The notes: generated by a model not told the origin, from the letters alone. 64,000 nucleotides of DNA from CAYVHU01 sp964451415 (GCA_964451415.1 CAYVHU010000001.1:186001-250000), one strand, 5' to 3'. Shown: positions 28,162 to 37,449, counted from the first letter of the stretch. Numbers and translations are program-made.

Positions 28162-29006
28162 TATTTCCCTAAAACCTGAGCGCCGGTTTTGAATGTCCCG
28201 ATCGTTTCATTGAAAATAGTCCGGTACGTGCCGTCCGCCTTCATCGCTTTCAAGGCGCGGTCCAACGGACCGACCAGACGCGCATATTTCTTGTGGATAT
28301 ACATATACATATCGGCACGCGCCAAGGGCGGGCTAAGAACCGCCACCTTCATCCCCAGGCGACGCGCCTGGCGTACCCCTTGCCAACGTTCGTACAGGAC
28401 CATGTCGACGCGATCCTTTTTAAGCATACTGAACAACTGTTTGGGTTCCTTAACAGCGGCGCTTGCTTGGTGCGGCAAAAGATTGCGCTCAAAAATTACC
28501 CAGCCATGAATATAGGCAACACTGTATGGTAACAAAGAGGACCACCCCCGGGTCGCAACATCAAGGCCACGCGTAAACGCAACAAAATCAACCTGCAAAA
28601 CACGCTGCGGAATACGGATTAAATTCGGATATTGACGCTGCACGCCCTTAACGCGCATCGCCACGCCTTGGTCAAGGTCATCGTTCGCATTGATTAAGGC
28701 GCGCTTAGATGCCGCATACACCGCCACATTGGCCTTGAGACCGATACGCCGAAAGGCCTCCTTGATCAACAAATCCAGAAAGCCGCGTCGATCATCGGTC
28801 GTGTAAGGCGCAAGCATTCCCGTATTGAGAATGTAGGCTTTCGTTTTTTCACCCTTTGCGGTAGCCCAAGCCGGTGCGTAAGCCACGATGCTCAACAGGG
28901 CCATAAACAGCAACAAATATACGCCCTTGTACACAGCCCCCCACCCCCTTACGCATGTCGAAACGCGCTCACGGGCCTCCTTCTGCATGAGCGAGCCGCT
29001 TTTCAT
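28161..29006 (-). CDS. Periplasmic solute-binding-like protein (family 3 type), kinase-linked copy
   Basis: 281 aa with an N-terminal hydrophobic signal (LLLFMALLSIVAYAPAWA, about residues 32-49). The rest resembles ABC-type family 3 substrate-binding proteins: FLDLLIKEAFRRIGLKANV, SKRALINANDDLDQGVAMRV and the C-terminal ALKAMKADGTYRTIFNE. No ABC permease or ATPase is nearby. Instead the gene is fused in translation to a histidine kinase, so the likely role is ligand capture for sensing. It is a paralogue of the next gene upstream, sharing nearly the same central motif. Confidence 0.8.
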   Translation of the reverse strand: MKSGSLMQKEARERVSTCVRGWGAVYKGVYLLLFMALLSIVAYAPAWATAKGEKTKAYILNTGMLAPYTTDDRRGFLDLLIKEAFRRIGLKANVAVYAASKRALINANDDLDQGVAMRVKGVQRQYPNLIRIPQRVLQVDFVAFTRGLDVATRGWSSLLPYSVAYIHGWVIFERNLLPHQASAAVKEPKQLFSMLKKDRVDMVLYERWQGVRQARRLGMKVAVLSPPLARADMYMYIHKKYARLVGPLDRALKAMKADGTYRTIFNETIGTFKTGAQVLGK

Positions 29007-29168
29007 GGCCCCCTTTCCATAAAATCAAAAATGCCCCCGCACCCGAAACTAAGGCTCGCAGATCAGACTGGCTCAATGTGTCCTTGCCGTGGGAACCGCG
29101 CCCGCGAGTCCATTGCCTTGAAGAAACAGCTTACAGGGTATTCATAATTCTTCAAAAAAAAATATGGT

Positions 29169-29993
29169 TCAATGTGCCCAGGGAGGTGGCGGAAGGTCAC
29201 TGGCGATCGTTTTTGTCAACGTTTCATCGTAGATGAGCTGATAGGTTCCATCGGCTTTCATGGCACGTAACGCCCGAACCAGCTTGGCCACCAGTTTGAT
29301 ATGCTTTTTATTCAGATATATGTACATGTTAACCCGCGCCAACGGGGGCTCATTAACCGTAACGCGAATCCCCAGCTGCCTGGCCTTGTGCAGACCCATC
29401 CAACGTTCGTAAAGGATTGCATCCACGCGATGCTTTTTTAAAAGCGCGAACAGTTGCTCGGGCTTCTTGACGGTGATCGCATCGGTGCCCGGAAGTAAAT
29501 TCTCTTCATAAAGAAACCATCCCAGAATATAAGCGACGGGAATATCCCTGAGGGCCTTCCAGCTGCTTGCATCGACACTTTGATCCAGGGAAAAAGCCAC
29601 AAAATCAACATCGAACACCGGCTCAGGAACGCGTACCAGATTGGGATACAGGGCTTCCAGGCCTTTCACGCGCATGGCGACACCCTGGTCGATATCAGCG
29701 TTGGCGTTAATCAGCGCGCGTTTCGAGGCGGAGTATTCAACCACACGTCCCTTCAAGCCAATACGCTGAAAGACGTTCTTGATCAACAAATCTAAAAAGC
29801 CTTTGCCGTCATGCGTTGAGAGCGGCGCGCTTGTTGGCGTATTCAGAATATAAATGCCTTGAGATTGCGCGTGAAGCGCCACAGGCGCCACAATAACAAA
29901 GACGGAAAAAATCACGGCAAAGCATAAGATGAGAACGGCGCGAAACCTCTTGCGCGTGGTGCGTACGCAAAACGACCGCCCCGATTGATCCAT
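29169..29993 (-). CDS. Periplasmic solute-binding-like protein, upstream paralogue
   Basis: 274 aa from the ATG at 29993, chosen for the strong GGAGGG ribosome site; a longer frame to 30119 has none. A signal peptide ends near ALHAQ. The core matches its neighbour segment by segment: GKGFLDLLIKNVFQRIGLKG, SKRALINANADIDQGVAMRV, RARVNMYIYLNKKH-like region and RALRAMKADGTYQLIYDE. Tandem duplication is evident. A gap of 162 bp to the second copy contains nothing recognised. The ligand is unknown. Confidence 0.8.
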   Translation of the reverse strand: MDQSGRSFCVRTTRKRFRAVLILCFAVIFSVFVIVAPVALHAQSQGIYILNTPTSAPLSTHDGKGFLDLLIKNVFQRIGLKGRVVEYSASKRALINANADIDQGVAMRVKGLEALYPNLVRVPEPVFDVDFVAFSLDQSVDASSWKALRDIPVAYILGWFLYEENLLPGTDAITVKKPEQLFALLKKHRVDAILYERWMGLHKARQLGIRVTVNEPPLARVNMYIYLNKKHIKLVAKLVRALRAMKADGTYQLIYDETLTKTIASDLPPPPWAH

Positions 29994-30101
29994 GCTTTTT
30001 CCACCCTCCACAACCGGACAATTCGCCCCCTTTGCGAACCACCGGACGAGATCACTATACCATAAACAAAACAAGGTTAAATCCGCTTCATCTCGTCCCC
30101 G

Positions 30102-30132
30102 TTGACAGCCCCCCGGCACACAACCACATTAT
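30102..30132 (+). promoter_or_regulatory. Candidate promoter of hsp20
   Basis: TTGACA at 30102-30107 is followed 19 bp later by CATTAT and then ATACC. The spacing is long for sigma-70. The gene is a heat-shock chaperone, so a sigma-32 type promoter is possible, but the elements do not decide it. Confidence 0.3.
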
Positions 30133-30181
30133 ACCGACCGTGTTCCGGTGCTATAGACCCGGGCCCGCAGGAGGACGAACC

Positions 30182-30643
30182 ATGACGCGCACTTATGCTT
30201 TCAATAGCCCGTTGCTTTTAGGTTTCGACCATTTGGAACGCGTTCTCAAGCGCGCCTCGAAAGCCACAAACGAGAGCTACCCCCCCTATAACATTGAACA
30301 AACCGCCGAAAACAAGCTATGCATCACACTGGCCGTCGCGGGATTCACCATGGACGATCTTTCGGTGAGCGTGGAAGACAATCAACTGGTCGTACGCGGG
30401 CGGCCACCGGAAGATGAAAAAGAACGCGTCTTCTTGCATCGCGGAATCGGCAAACGCCAGTTTCAGCGTACATTCGTCCTGGCCGAGGGCATCGAGATCG
30501 AGCGGGCGTCTCTGGATAGCGGCCTTTTGAACATTGAATTGGAACGTCCCGTTCACAAGGCAGAAGTGCGCACCATCAAAATTGAAGAAGCCTCAGCGCA
30601 AAGCGGAGCCGCCGGTAAAACCATCGACGTTGCCTCAAATTGA
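30182..30643 (+). CDS. Small heat-shock protein, Hsp20/IbpA family
   Basis: 153 aa. ATP-independent holdase that binds unfolding proteins. The start MTRTYAFNSPLLLGFDHLERV is typical of IbpA-like proteins in alphaproteobacteria, and AGGAGG precedes the ATG. The alpha-crystallin domain runs from about residue 38 to 130: YPPYNIEQTAENKLCITLAV, ENQLVVRG-like strand DNQLVVRGRP, FLHRGIGKRQFQRTFVLAEG and the GLLNIELERP end. A DUF1150 gene follows, as in many relatives. Confidence 0.94.
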   Translation: MTRTYAFNSPLLLGFDHLERVLKRASKATNESYPPYNIEQTAENKLCITLAVAGFTMDDLSVSVEDNQLVVRGRPPEDEKERVFLHRGIGKRQFQRTFVLAEGIEIERASLDSGLLNIELERPVHKAEVRTIKIEEASAQSGAAGKTIDVASN

Positions 30644-30729
30644 TGTTTTTGCCTTGCGTTCTTAACGGTGTCTTAGGAAAACCACGTTCTACTGAAGACC
30701 CATTTGGGTGCAATACGGAGCATGGACCG

Positions 30730-30978
30730 ATGAACCGCTACCCGAGCAACGCCTTCGCCACTGTCCACCCACACTTCACGCAACGCACTGAGCAACCTTT
30801 CGATCTCGCCTCATGGGGAATCGAAGACGTGGCTTACGTCAAACCCGTTTTCTTAGAAGGTGAGGACGCCTACGGAATCTTCGCCGCCGACGGTACGGAA
30901 CTGGCCCAGGTCGAAAACCGCGACGAAGCCATCATCACCATACGTCAAAACGACCTGGAAGCCATGAGTGTTCACTGA
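30730..30978 (+). CDS. DUF1150 family protein
   Basis: 82 aa of unknown function, found widely in alphaproteobacteria and typically beside hsp20. The core reads FDLASWGIEDVAYVKPVFLEG, then FAADGTELAQVENRDEAI and IRQNDLEAMSVH. The ATG at 30730 is chosen because the family begins just before the core; GGAG lies upstream. It is soluble, without signal or membrane segment. A terminator follows directly after the stop, so hsp20-DUF1150 is probably one transcript. Confidence 0.85.
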   Translation: MNRYPSNAFATVHPHFTQRTEQPFDLASWGIEDVAYVKPVFLEGEDAYGIFAADGTELAQVENRDEAIITIRQNDLEAMSVH

Positions 30979-30980
30979 TA

Positions 30981-31010
30981 GAACGTTCAGCGGGCGTGAA
31001 CGCTCTTTTA
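30981..31010 (+). terminator. Rho-independent terminator after DUF1150
   Basis: GAACGTTCA pairs with TGAACGCTC (one mismatch) around a GC-rich 7-nt loop and is followed by TTTTA. It lies 3 bp after the DUF1150 stop and before the convergent ptsN stop. Confidence 0.65.
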
Positions 31011-31020
31011 TGCTTTCGCG

Positions 31021-31491
31021 CTATGCGGCTTCAGAGGTAGACGGCTCGCTCAACAGGGCATAAAGCGCTTCGGCACTGTCCATGGCGCGCAGCTTTTCGC
31101 AAACCTCGACATCGCGCAACAAACGCGATATCCGGGCCAGGGCTTTCAAATGGTCGGCCCCCGCCGATTCCGGGGCCAGCAGCAAAAAGACAAGATCGAC
31201 CGGCTGTTCATCAATGGATTGAAAGTCAACGGGCGTTTCCAACCGCGCGAAGACCCCGTAGAGGCGATCCAACGCCGCCAGCTTGCCGTGGGGAATGGCG
31301 ATGCCATTTCCTACGCCAGTCGTGCCCAGACGTTCGCGTTCCATCAAGACATCAAAAATGGCCCGTTCGTGCAGACCGCTGACTTTGGCCGCACGTTTCG
31401 ACAATTCCTGCAACGCCTGCTTTTTGCTGGTGACGCGTAAGTTGGCCTCTATGCCTTCGAGCGAGATCAACTGATCGAGTTCCATGGCCAT
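31021..31491 (-). CDS. ptsN: PTS IIA-like nitrogen regulatory protein
   Basis: EIIA-Ntr of the regulatory phosphotransfer chain (PtsP-NPr-PtsN), 156 aa. The phosphorylated histidine is H68 in NGIAIPHGKLA. ERERLGTTGVG before it and VDLVFLLLAPESAGADHLKAL after it are typical. The ATG at 31491 has GAGG 6 bp upstream. In this family it links nitrogen and potassium status to gene control. It is the last gene of the lptCAB-rpoN-hpf-ptsN cluster, its usual place. Confidence 0.95.
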   Translation of the reverse strand: MAMELDQLISLEGIEANLRVTSKKQALQELSKRAAKVSGLHERAIFDVLMERERLGTTGVGNGIAIPHGKLAALDRLYGVFARLETPVDFQSIDEQPVDLVFLLLAPESAGADHLKALARISRLLRDVEVCEKLRAMDSAEALYALLSEPSTSEAA

Positions 31492-31546
31492 CGGTATCCT
31501 CAGTTCATCCTCAACGGAAATGGCGAACGCGTCACACAGCAAAATA

Positions 31547-32104
31547 TTACTGTTGCGGGTCTATCCAACCCACATTCCCGTCCGCACGCCTGTAAACCAC
31601 GTTCAACCCACCATGACCGCCGTTCTTGAACATCACCACAGGAAGGTCCCCCAAGTCCAGGCGCATGACGGCCTCGCTGACACTCAAGGTCACGATAGCG
31701 TGGGGCATTTCGGCAACGATGGCGGGGTGCGCTTCCTCGGTCAACTCGTCTTCGTCCTGAAGCGCAAGAATGGAATATTGCGCCGGCAGGCTTTCTTCCG
31801 TGGCGTTGGCATGGTGATTTACCAATTTACGATGGTAACGCCGCAATTGTTTGGCGATACATTCCGCAGCCAAATCAAAAGCACGATAGGCTTCTGCGGA
31901 TTCACCCTGACCGTGTACATTGACGCCACGCCCCGCATGAACGGTGATGTCGGCGTGAAATCCGCTTGAAACCTTGGAGAAAACCACACTCGCATTCAAG
32001 GCGCGATCAAAATATTTGGTCACGGCCTCTGTCAGCGTTTCTTCCGTATGGGTACGCAGGGCTTCGCCTACGTCCATCTTTTTGCCTTTGACGGTAATAT
32101 CCAT
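31547..32104 (-). CDS. hpf: Ribosome hibernation promoting factor, long form
   Basis: 185 aa. The S30AE domain (about residues 1-100; MDITVKGKKMDVGEALRTH) binds the 30S subunit. The C-terminal dimerisation domain (about 125-185; PVVMFKNGGHGGLNVVYRRA) marks the long form that makes 100S ribosomes alone. The start at 32104 fits the family; the longer frame adds unrelated residues. It lies between rpoN and ptsN, as in most proteobacteria, consistent with control in stationary phase. Confidence 0.94.
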   Translation of the reverse strand: MDITVKGKKMDVGEALRTHTEETLTEAVTKYFDRALNASVVFSKVSSGFHADITVHAGRGVNVHGQGESAEAYRAFDLAAECIAKQLRRYHRKLVNHHANATEESLPAQYSILALQDEDELTEEAHPAIVAEMPHAIVTLSVSEAVMRLDLGDLPVVMFKNGGHGGLNVVYRRADGNVGWIDPQQ

Positions 32105-32263
32105 TGATATGCGGATCCTTAGAAAGTGTTGTCCGTTTCCGGGGCACCGGCAATCGCCCTGGCGCGCCGAGTTGGTCACGTCCCCAGCATGTGCCCAAAG
32201 AGCGCCCGGAAGTTAGTTCGCCCGCCCAACGAAGTCAAGAGCCACAAAACTGAAGCCAAAAAA

Positions 32264-33808
32264 TCAAAGCCGCGACATTTTTTCACGCCGCCGCTGCACC
32301 GATGAGGGAATCCCAAGCGAATCTCGATATTTCGCCACGGTTCGCCGCGCAACATCAATGCCTTCCGCTTTTAAAATTGTCATGAGTTTATCGTCGGACA
32401 AGACTTTTTTCGGGTCTTCCGCATTGACCAGTTCCTTAAGGCGTTGACGAACCGCTTCGGATGAGTGCCCCTCTTCACCGCCGCTGCCGCCAACAGAGGA
32501 GGTAAAAAAATATTTAAGTTCAAAAAGACCGCGCGGCGTGGCGATAAACTTATTCGATGTCACCCGCGATACGGTACTTTCGTGCATATCGATCACGTCC
32601 GCAACATCGCGCAGCACCAACGGTCTCAGGGCCGAGACACCTTTGCGGAAAAAACCGTCTTGCTGGCGCACCAGTTCCGTGGCGACCTTGAGAATGGTTG
32701 TCGCGCGCTGATGCAAGGATTTCACCAGCCAATTGGCCGATTGCAGACAATTCTGAAGGTAGCGTTTGTCGGTTTCTTTCAAGACCCCCGCGCTGACCTC
32801 GGCCATATAAGTGTTGTTCACCAAGACGCGCGGCAGGGTTTCAGCGTTCAGTTCCACCAGCCAGCCGCCGTCGGGACCGGGACGCATGATCACATCGGGA
32901 ATGACCGGCTGCGCGACATCCTTGGCGAACACGCTGCCCGGCCTGGGGTCCAGGGTGCGAATTTCCGCCACCATATCCTGGATGTCTTCCACATCCACCC
33001 CGCAAACCTTCATCAAACCTTTCACATCGCGCTTGGCCAGCAAATCGAGGTGGTCCAGAAAAATACGCATGACAGGGTCCAGACGGCAGCGTGCTTGAAG
33101 TTGCAACGCCAGACATTCGGCTAAATCACGGGCAAACAACCCCGGAGGGTCTATGGTTTGCAAAACGCCCAGTACGGCTTCGACGTCCTCACGCTCACAA
33201 CCGAGACGTTGTGCAACCTCATCAAGGCCTCCCTGCACATAGCCCTGTTCGTTGAGCATGTCGATGAGATTTGCGCCGATCAAACGATCGCCTTGCGTTC
33301 GCACCAATAGACCCAATTCGCGCAGAAGAGTGTCACGCGTCGAAGCTTCCCCGGCCAGCGTCTGCTCAAGACCGGGCAGGTCCTCACCCGTATACGAGCC
33401 GCCACCGGCTCCGTAATTTTCGTACCCGCCACCAGTCTCGGCAGGGCTTGGCGCGTCGCCGGGAGAATCTGAATTCCAGGTGTTGTCCACGTCTACGTCC
33501 ATGGACTCCCCGCGGTCTATATCCTGGCCGGTTTCGGCTGTGTGGTTCAGCGTTTCGGCGGTATCCAACGTTTCGCGTGGTGGCGTTTCTTCTCCCGTAT
33601 CTGGTTCTGAGCGCACATCGTCGCTTGGCTGCGTATCGCCCATATCCGTGTCGCCGCGTTCCAGAAGCGGATTCTGTTCCAGTTCCTGTTCGACGTACGC
33701 GCTGATTTCTATGTTGGTCAGTTGCAACAGTTTGATCGCCTGCTGCAACTGTGGCGTCATAACCAGCGTCTGCGATTGACGAAATTCAAGCCTGGGACCT
33801 ATCGTCAT
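32264..33808 (-). CDS. rpoN: RNA polymerase sigma-54 factor
   Basis: 514 aa. Region I is LEFRQSQTLVMTPQLQQAIK at the N-terminus (enhancer response). An acidic region II covers about residues 50-140, and the core-binding region follows. Near the end are the HTH (MHESTVSRVTSNKFIATPRG) and the RpoN box ARRTVAKYRDSLGIPSS. It directs activator-dependent transcription of nitrogen, motility and similar genes. The gene follows lptB by about 40 bp and precedes hpf and ptsN. Confidence 0.97.
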   Translation of the reverse strand: MTIGPRLEFRQSQTLVMTPQLQQAIKLLQLTNIEISAYVEQELEQNPLLERGDTDMGDTQPSDDVRSEPDTGEETPPRETLDTAETLNHTAETGQDIDRGESMDVDVDNTWNSDSPGDAPSPAETGGGYENYGAGGGSYTGEDLPGLEQTLAGEASTRDTLLRELGLLVRTQGDRLIGANLIDMLNEQGYVQGGLDEVAQRLGCEREDVEAVLGVLQTIDPPGLFARDLAECLALQLQARCRLDPVMRIFLDHLDLLAKRDVKGLMKVCGVDVEDIQDMVAEIRTLDPRPGSVFAKDVAQPVIPDVIMRPGPDGGWLVELNAETLPRVLVNNTYMAEVSAGVLKETDKRYLQNCLQSANWLVKSLHQRATTILKVATELVRQQDGFFRKGVSALRPLVLRDVADVIDMHESTVSRVTSNKFIATPRGLFELKYFFTSSVGGSGGEEGHSSEAVRQRLKELVNAEDPKKVLSDDKLMTILKAEGIDVARRTVAKYRDSLGIPSSVQRRREKMSRL

Positions 33809-33847
33809 GGCCCGCCCCCGTTGGTCGCCGCGTGTGTCAAAGTGGGA

Positions 33848-34699
33848 TTACAGGCTAAAGCGCTCACCAAGATACACGCGCCGGACATCTTCGTTGCCGA
33901 CAATGTCTGAAGGCGCGCCCTCCATCAGCATCATGCCATTATGAATGATGTAGGCCCTGTCGATGACGTCCAACGTTTCGCGAACGTTGTGATCGGTGAT
34001 CAAAACGCCAATACCGCGATTCTTGAGGTGCCCCACCAGATCGCGGATATCGCTCACCGCGATCGGGTCGATTCCCGCAAACGGTTCGTCCAACAAAATA
34101 AAATGGGGGTTGCTGGCCAAGGCGCGCGCGATCTCCACACGACGACGCTCGCCACCCGAAAGCGCCAACGCCGGAGTATGACGCAGGTGGGTAATGGAAA
34201 ATTCAGCCAATAAGGCTTCCAGAATCGCTTCGCGGGCTTCGCGATCTGATTCCACGACTTCCAGCACGGCACGGATATTCTGTTCAACATTGAGACCGCG
34301 GAAGATGGAGGCCTCCTGCGGCAAATAACCGATGCCCAGCCGCGCACGACGGTACATCGGCAAACCCGTAATGTCCTCACCATCCAGAACGATATGCCCA
34401 TAGTCTGGCCGAACAAGACCGGTGATCATATAAAAACACGTCGTCTTGCCCGCACCGTTGGGACCCAATAGGCCCACCGCTTCGCCGCGCTGAATGGATA
34501 ACGTCACGCCGGACACCACGGGGCGTTTCTTGTAGCGTTTGCCCAAATCTTCCGCGACAAGGCCGCGGCGTACATCCTTCGTCGCATCCGCCACCAGGGA
34601 AACCTGCGGCTGACGGGCCTTGGCCGACACCCGCGACGCTTTTTCCGCAGGTGTTTCTTGTGTACGCATCTTTTGCGACGGGGGACTGCGTTTATCCAT
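33848..34699 (-). CDS. lptB: LPS export ABC transporter ATPase LptB
   Basis: ATPase of the LptB2FGC machine that extracts lipopolysaccharide from the inner membrane. Walker A is GLLGPNGAGKTTCF, the Q-loop region is IGYLPQEASIFRGL, the ABC signature is LSGGERRRVEIARAL and Walker B is HFILLDEPFAGIDP. The ATG at 34699 (MDKRSPPSQK) is preferred over a TTG five codons upstream, with GGAAG 7 bp before it. The N-terminal extension of about 45 charged residues is longer than in enterobacteria but common in alphaproteobacteria. Follows lptA by 21 bp. Confidence 0.96.
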   Translation of the reverse strand: MDKRSPPSQKMRTQETPAEKASRVSAKARQPQVSLVADATKDVRRGLVAEDLGKRYKKRPVVSGVTLSIQRGEAVGLLGPNGAGKTTCFYMITGLVRPDYGHIVLDGEDITGLPMYRRARLGIGYLPQEASIFRGLNVEQNIRAVLEVVESDREAREAILEALLAEFSITHLRHTPALALSGGERRRVEIARALASNPHFILLDEPFAGIDPIAVSDIRDLVGHLKNRGIGVLITDHNVRETLDVIDRAYIIHNGMMLMEGAPSDIVGNEDVRRVYLGERFSL

Positions 34700-34720
34700 C
34701 TTCGGTCTTCCCAAAAGCAG

Positions 34721-35656
34721 TTATTTCTTTTTTTTCGGCGATAAAACGCCGTGCACACGCACCGGTTTGCGAACCTTAAGCGAAGGCCCGGTCTGAACGG
34801 ACCTGCGATCCGTTTGCACCGCCGCTCCCACTTCCGCGCCACGACAGCTATACATACGGCTGACGCCGGTCTTCAAATCAATATCGGCGCGACACCCACT
34901 GATTTCATTGGCGCCACGTTTGATTTTAACCGAACCTGTCAACCGGGCAAGTCCACTGACCACATTATAAACGCCCCGGTCCGCAAAAACCTTGTCCTGG
35001 GCCGTGGTGATCCGCACGTTGTCGAACGCCTCAATTTTCTTCACGCGCGACTGGCCGTCCGCCCCCGTCGCGAACTGTGCCGTCAAAACATCGGCGCGAA
35101 TACGCCTTTCGCCCCGTGTCGCCACCGCGTCGCCGCGCGCCACCGCAAGCTGGCGCGCCTGCCAAAATTCCAACTGCCGACGCGCCGTGATCACGTCTGT
35201 ACCCGACGTCATCGTCACCGGGTTCCCGTCACGCAACACGACCACGGATTTATCCACATCATAAACCGCACGCCCCCCCGTAGCGACACGTCCAGACTGT
35301 GTGATCCGCACATGACCAATGGCGTCAAGACGAAAGATTTCACTACCACCTTGCGGCTTTTCACGATAGTAGGCGCGCAATTCGTCTGCGTCCAACACCA
35401 AATTCCCCCGTGTCGCTTTTGCGGGGCCTCTGGCGATGAAGAGCTTCTGGCTTTGATTCCACTCAATGCCCCCCGCAGCGTCGATGGAGATGGGACCCTT
35501 GCCATCGCGTCCGGCCAAATTGAGCGTCTGCGCCCACGCAGAAGCCTGCAACGCCACAATAAGAACCAGCGCAAAAAGCGAACCCAGAACCAGAAGCGCT
35601 GGAAAACGCCATGAAGGCACCATCGCAAATGCACGCCCCCGTATTCTTAAGCACAT
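34721..35656 (-). CDS. lptA: LPS transport periplasmic protein LptA (OstA-like)
   Basis: About 311 aa. A hydrophobic segment near residues 17-40 ending in ASAWAQ is a signal peptide. The beta-jellyroll OstA repeats follow (GIEWNQSQKLFIARGPAKAT, GNLVLDADELRAYY, RIRADVLTAQF, GRGVYN-like and ISGCRADIDLKTG segments). It bridges the periplasm between LptC and LptD. It is longer than E. coli LptA. The lysine-rich C-terminus (SPKKKK) is noteworthy. The start at 35656 avoids overlap with lptC; 35623 is an alternative. Confidence 0.9.
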   Translation of the reverse strand: MCLRIRGRAFAMVPSWRFPALLVLGSLFALVLIVALQASAWAQTLNLAGRDGKGPISIDAAGGIEWNQSQKLFIARGPAKATRGNLVLDADELRAYYREKPQGGSEIFRLDAIGHVRITQSGRVATGGRAVYDVDKSVVVLRDGNPVTMTSGTDVITARRQLEFWQARQLAVARGDAVATRGERRIRADVLTAQFATGADGQSRVKKIEAFDNVRITTAQDKVFADRGVYNVVSGLARLTGSVKIKRGANEISGCRADIDLKTGVSRMYSCRGAEVGAAVQTDRRSVQTGPSLKVRKPVRVHGVLSPKKKK

Positions 35657-35660
35657 CGTC

Positions 35661-36392
35661 TCAACCGCCCTTCGGCACAAATTTCCGGATCCCGTCCGTA
35701 GACGTATACAACGTCAGATGTGCGGGACCGGTAAAAAAAATGACCCGCCCTTTTTCGGTCAGTTTCAAACCTTGCGCCTTGAGTTCACCAAATGGACCAT
35801 GTCCCGATACGGGCGTATGACCCTCGGCCGAACCGGCCTTTAAATCCACCGAAAGCTGGTTCGTGGACATTTCGTAACCGGAATCATGAAACAAATTGAC
35901 ATCATTGTCCAAGTTCAAAATGTTTTCTCGACGCTGGTAACGTCCCGTTCGCGCACTCAAAACCAGCCATGAGCCGTCTTTCAAGGTCAAATCCGCCTTC
36001 GGTAACTCCAGATCCACCACACCACTGCGTTCGGAGACCACACGCGCCAGGTCCGCCGTCACCGAGTAGGGCTGACGGTTATCGTCCGTGCCGACATAAC
36101 GGGCATTGTCCATGCCGGGTTCGGCATTGCCGCTCAAGCGCACCGAGGCAAAACCGATGCGAAAGGTGTCGTCGGTTTTGATTTCCGGCCACACGATCAC
36201 CAAGACAATCAGTCCCAGCGAGAACAACGGCAAGAGCACCTTGGACCAGGCTACAAAACGCGAATAACCGCCACGAACATACCCCGCATTGCGTTTCTGC
36301 GATCCCCTGTCACCGCCACCGACCAGTGTTGCCGCCAGCGGTGCGCCCTTGGCGTGAGAAGCACCAGAGGCGTCGGAGGCATCCTTCACCAT
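35661..36392 (-). CDS. lptC: LPS export protein LptC
   Basis: 243 aa bitopic protein. After a basic N-terminal stretch a membrane helix (LLPLFSLGLIVLVIVWPEI, about residues 55-75) anchors a periplasmic OstA-like domain: ISADLARVVSER-type segment, VDLELPKADLTLKDGSWLV, LNLDNDVNLFHDSGYEMST and the GHGPFGELKAQGLKLTEKG end. The start at 36392 (MVKDASDAS) is taken because upstream sequence would overlap kdsD. The N-terminus before the helix is longer than usual. It is the first gene of the lptCAB block. Confidence 0.9.
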   Translation of the reverse strand: MVKDASDASGASHAKGAPLAATLVGGGDRGSQKRNAGYVRGGYSRFVAWSKVLLPLFSLGLIVLVIVWPEIKTDDTFRIGFASVRLSGNAEPGMDNARYVGTDDNRQPYSVTADLARVVSERSGVVDLELPKADLTLKDGSWLVLSARTGRYQRRENILNLDNDVNLFHDSGYEMSTNQLSVDLKAGSAEGHTPVSGHGPFGELKAQGLKLTEKGRVIFFTGPAHLTLYTSTDGIRKFVPKGG

Positions 36393-36423
36393 GGCGGGAA
36401 TCCTGGCACCCACACCGCCGCCA

Positions 36424-37449
36424 TCACGCCACGCCGGCCCTGAGGCAATCGTGAATATGCAAAATGCCCACGGGCTTCCCACGGGCTTCGACGTCGTCCA
36501 CGCAAAACAAAGACGTAATCTTGTTCTCGTTCATGATGGCGACGGCCTCACTCGCAATCTGGCCGGGCGCAACGGTAACACCACCTCGGGTCATGATATC
36601 GGCGGCACACCGGTTGATCAGTTCCGCACTCATGTGACGGCGCAAATCGCCGTCCGTCACCACCCCCAACAGCACACCCTGGGCATCAACAACACCGACC
36701 ACGCCAAAACTCTTCGCCGTCATTTCAATCAAAGCCACACCCATCAACACATCGGCCGCGACCAACGGCAGCAGCTCGCCCTCATGCATCAAGTCCTGAA
36801 CTTTCAAAAGACGCTGCCCCAGTTTGCCGCCGGGATGAAAATTCCGGAAATCCTGAGCGGTAAAGCCCTTGCGTTCCAAAAGGCATACCGCCAGCGCATC
36901 GCCCAACGCCAGCATCACCGTCGTCGACGTGGTTGGCGCCAAACCCATGGGGCAGGCCTCGGGGCTGTTCGGAATAACCAACGCCACATCGGCCGCCTTC
37001 GCCAACGTCGAGTCGGCGCGGCGCGTCATCGCGATCAAGGCCATACGATAACGACGTGTAAAGGCGATGATGTCGCTGAGTTCGGACGTCTCGCCGGAAT
37101 TGGAAAGAGCGATCACCACGTCGCCGTTTTGCACCATGCCGAGATCACCGTGACTGGCTTCCCCCGGATGCACAAAAAACGCGGGCTGTCCGGTGGAGGC
37201 CAAAGTGGCGACGATCTTGTTCCCGACATGGCCGCTTTTGCCCATGCCCGTAACGACCACGCGTCCCGGGGCCGCCTCAATCAGATCCAAGGCATCTATG
37301 AACGGACCGTCCAGACTGTCCGCCAAAGCGTGAAGGGCGTCTTCTTCGGTTTTCAGCACACGGCGCGCCGACGCAATATCGCCGCCGCCAAGCGCTACCG
37401 CGCACGACGAAGAAAGTTCCTTTTGAGGTCGAGGCCCACTCACCGCCAT
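36424..37449 (-). CDS. kdsD: D-arabinose 5-phosphate isomerase (KpsF/GutQ family)
   Basis: Makes arabinose-5-phosphate for Kdo in lipopolysaccharide. The SIS domain (about residues 40-180) shows VVVTGMGKSGHVGNKIVATL, GDLGMVQNGDVVIALSNSGE and NSPEACPMGLAPTTSTTVML. Two CBS domains fill the C-terminus (about 200-340; GVVTDGDLRRHM). The ATG at 37449 is chosen because GGAG lies 9 bp upstream; a TTG nine codons earlier is possible. Placement before lptC fits LPS biogenesis. Confidence 0.95.
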   Translation of the reverse strand: MAVSGPRPQKELSSSCAVALGGGDIASARRVLKTEEDALHALADSLDGPFIDALDLIEAAPGRVVVTGMGKSGHVGNKIVATLASTGQPAFFVHPGEASHGDLGMVQNGDVVIALSNSGETSELSDIIAFTRRYRMALIAMTRRADSTLAKAADVALVIPNSPEACPMGLAPTTSTTVMLALGDALAVCLLERKGFTAQDFRNFHPGGKLGQRLLKVQDLMHEGELLPLVAADVLMGVALIEMTAKSFGVVGVVDAQGVLLGVVTDGDLRRHMSAELINRCAADIMTRGGVTVAPGQIASEAVAIMNENKITSLFCVDDVEARGKPVGILHIHDCLRAGVA

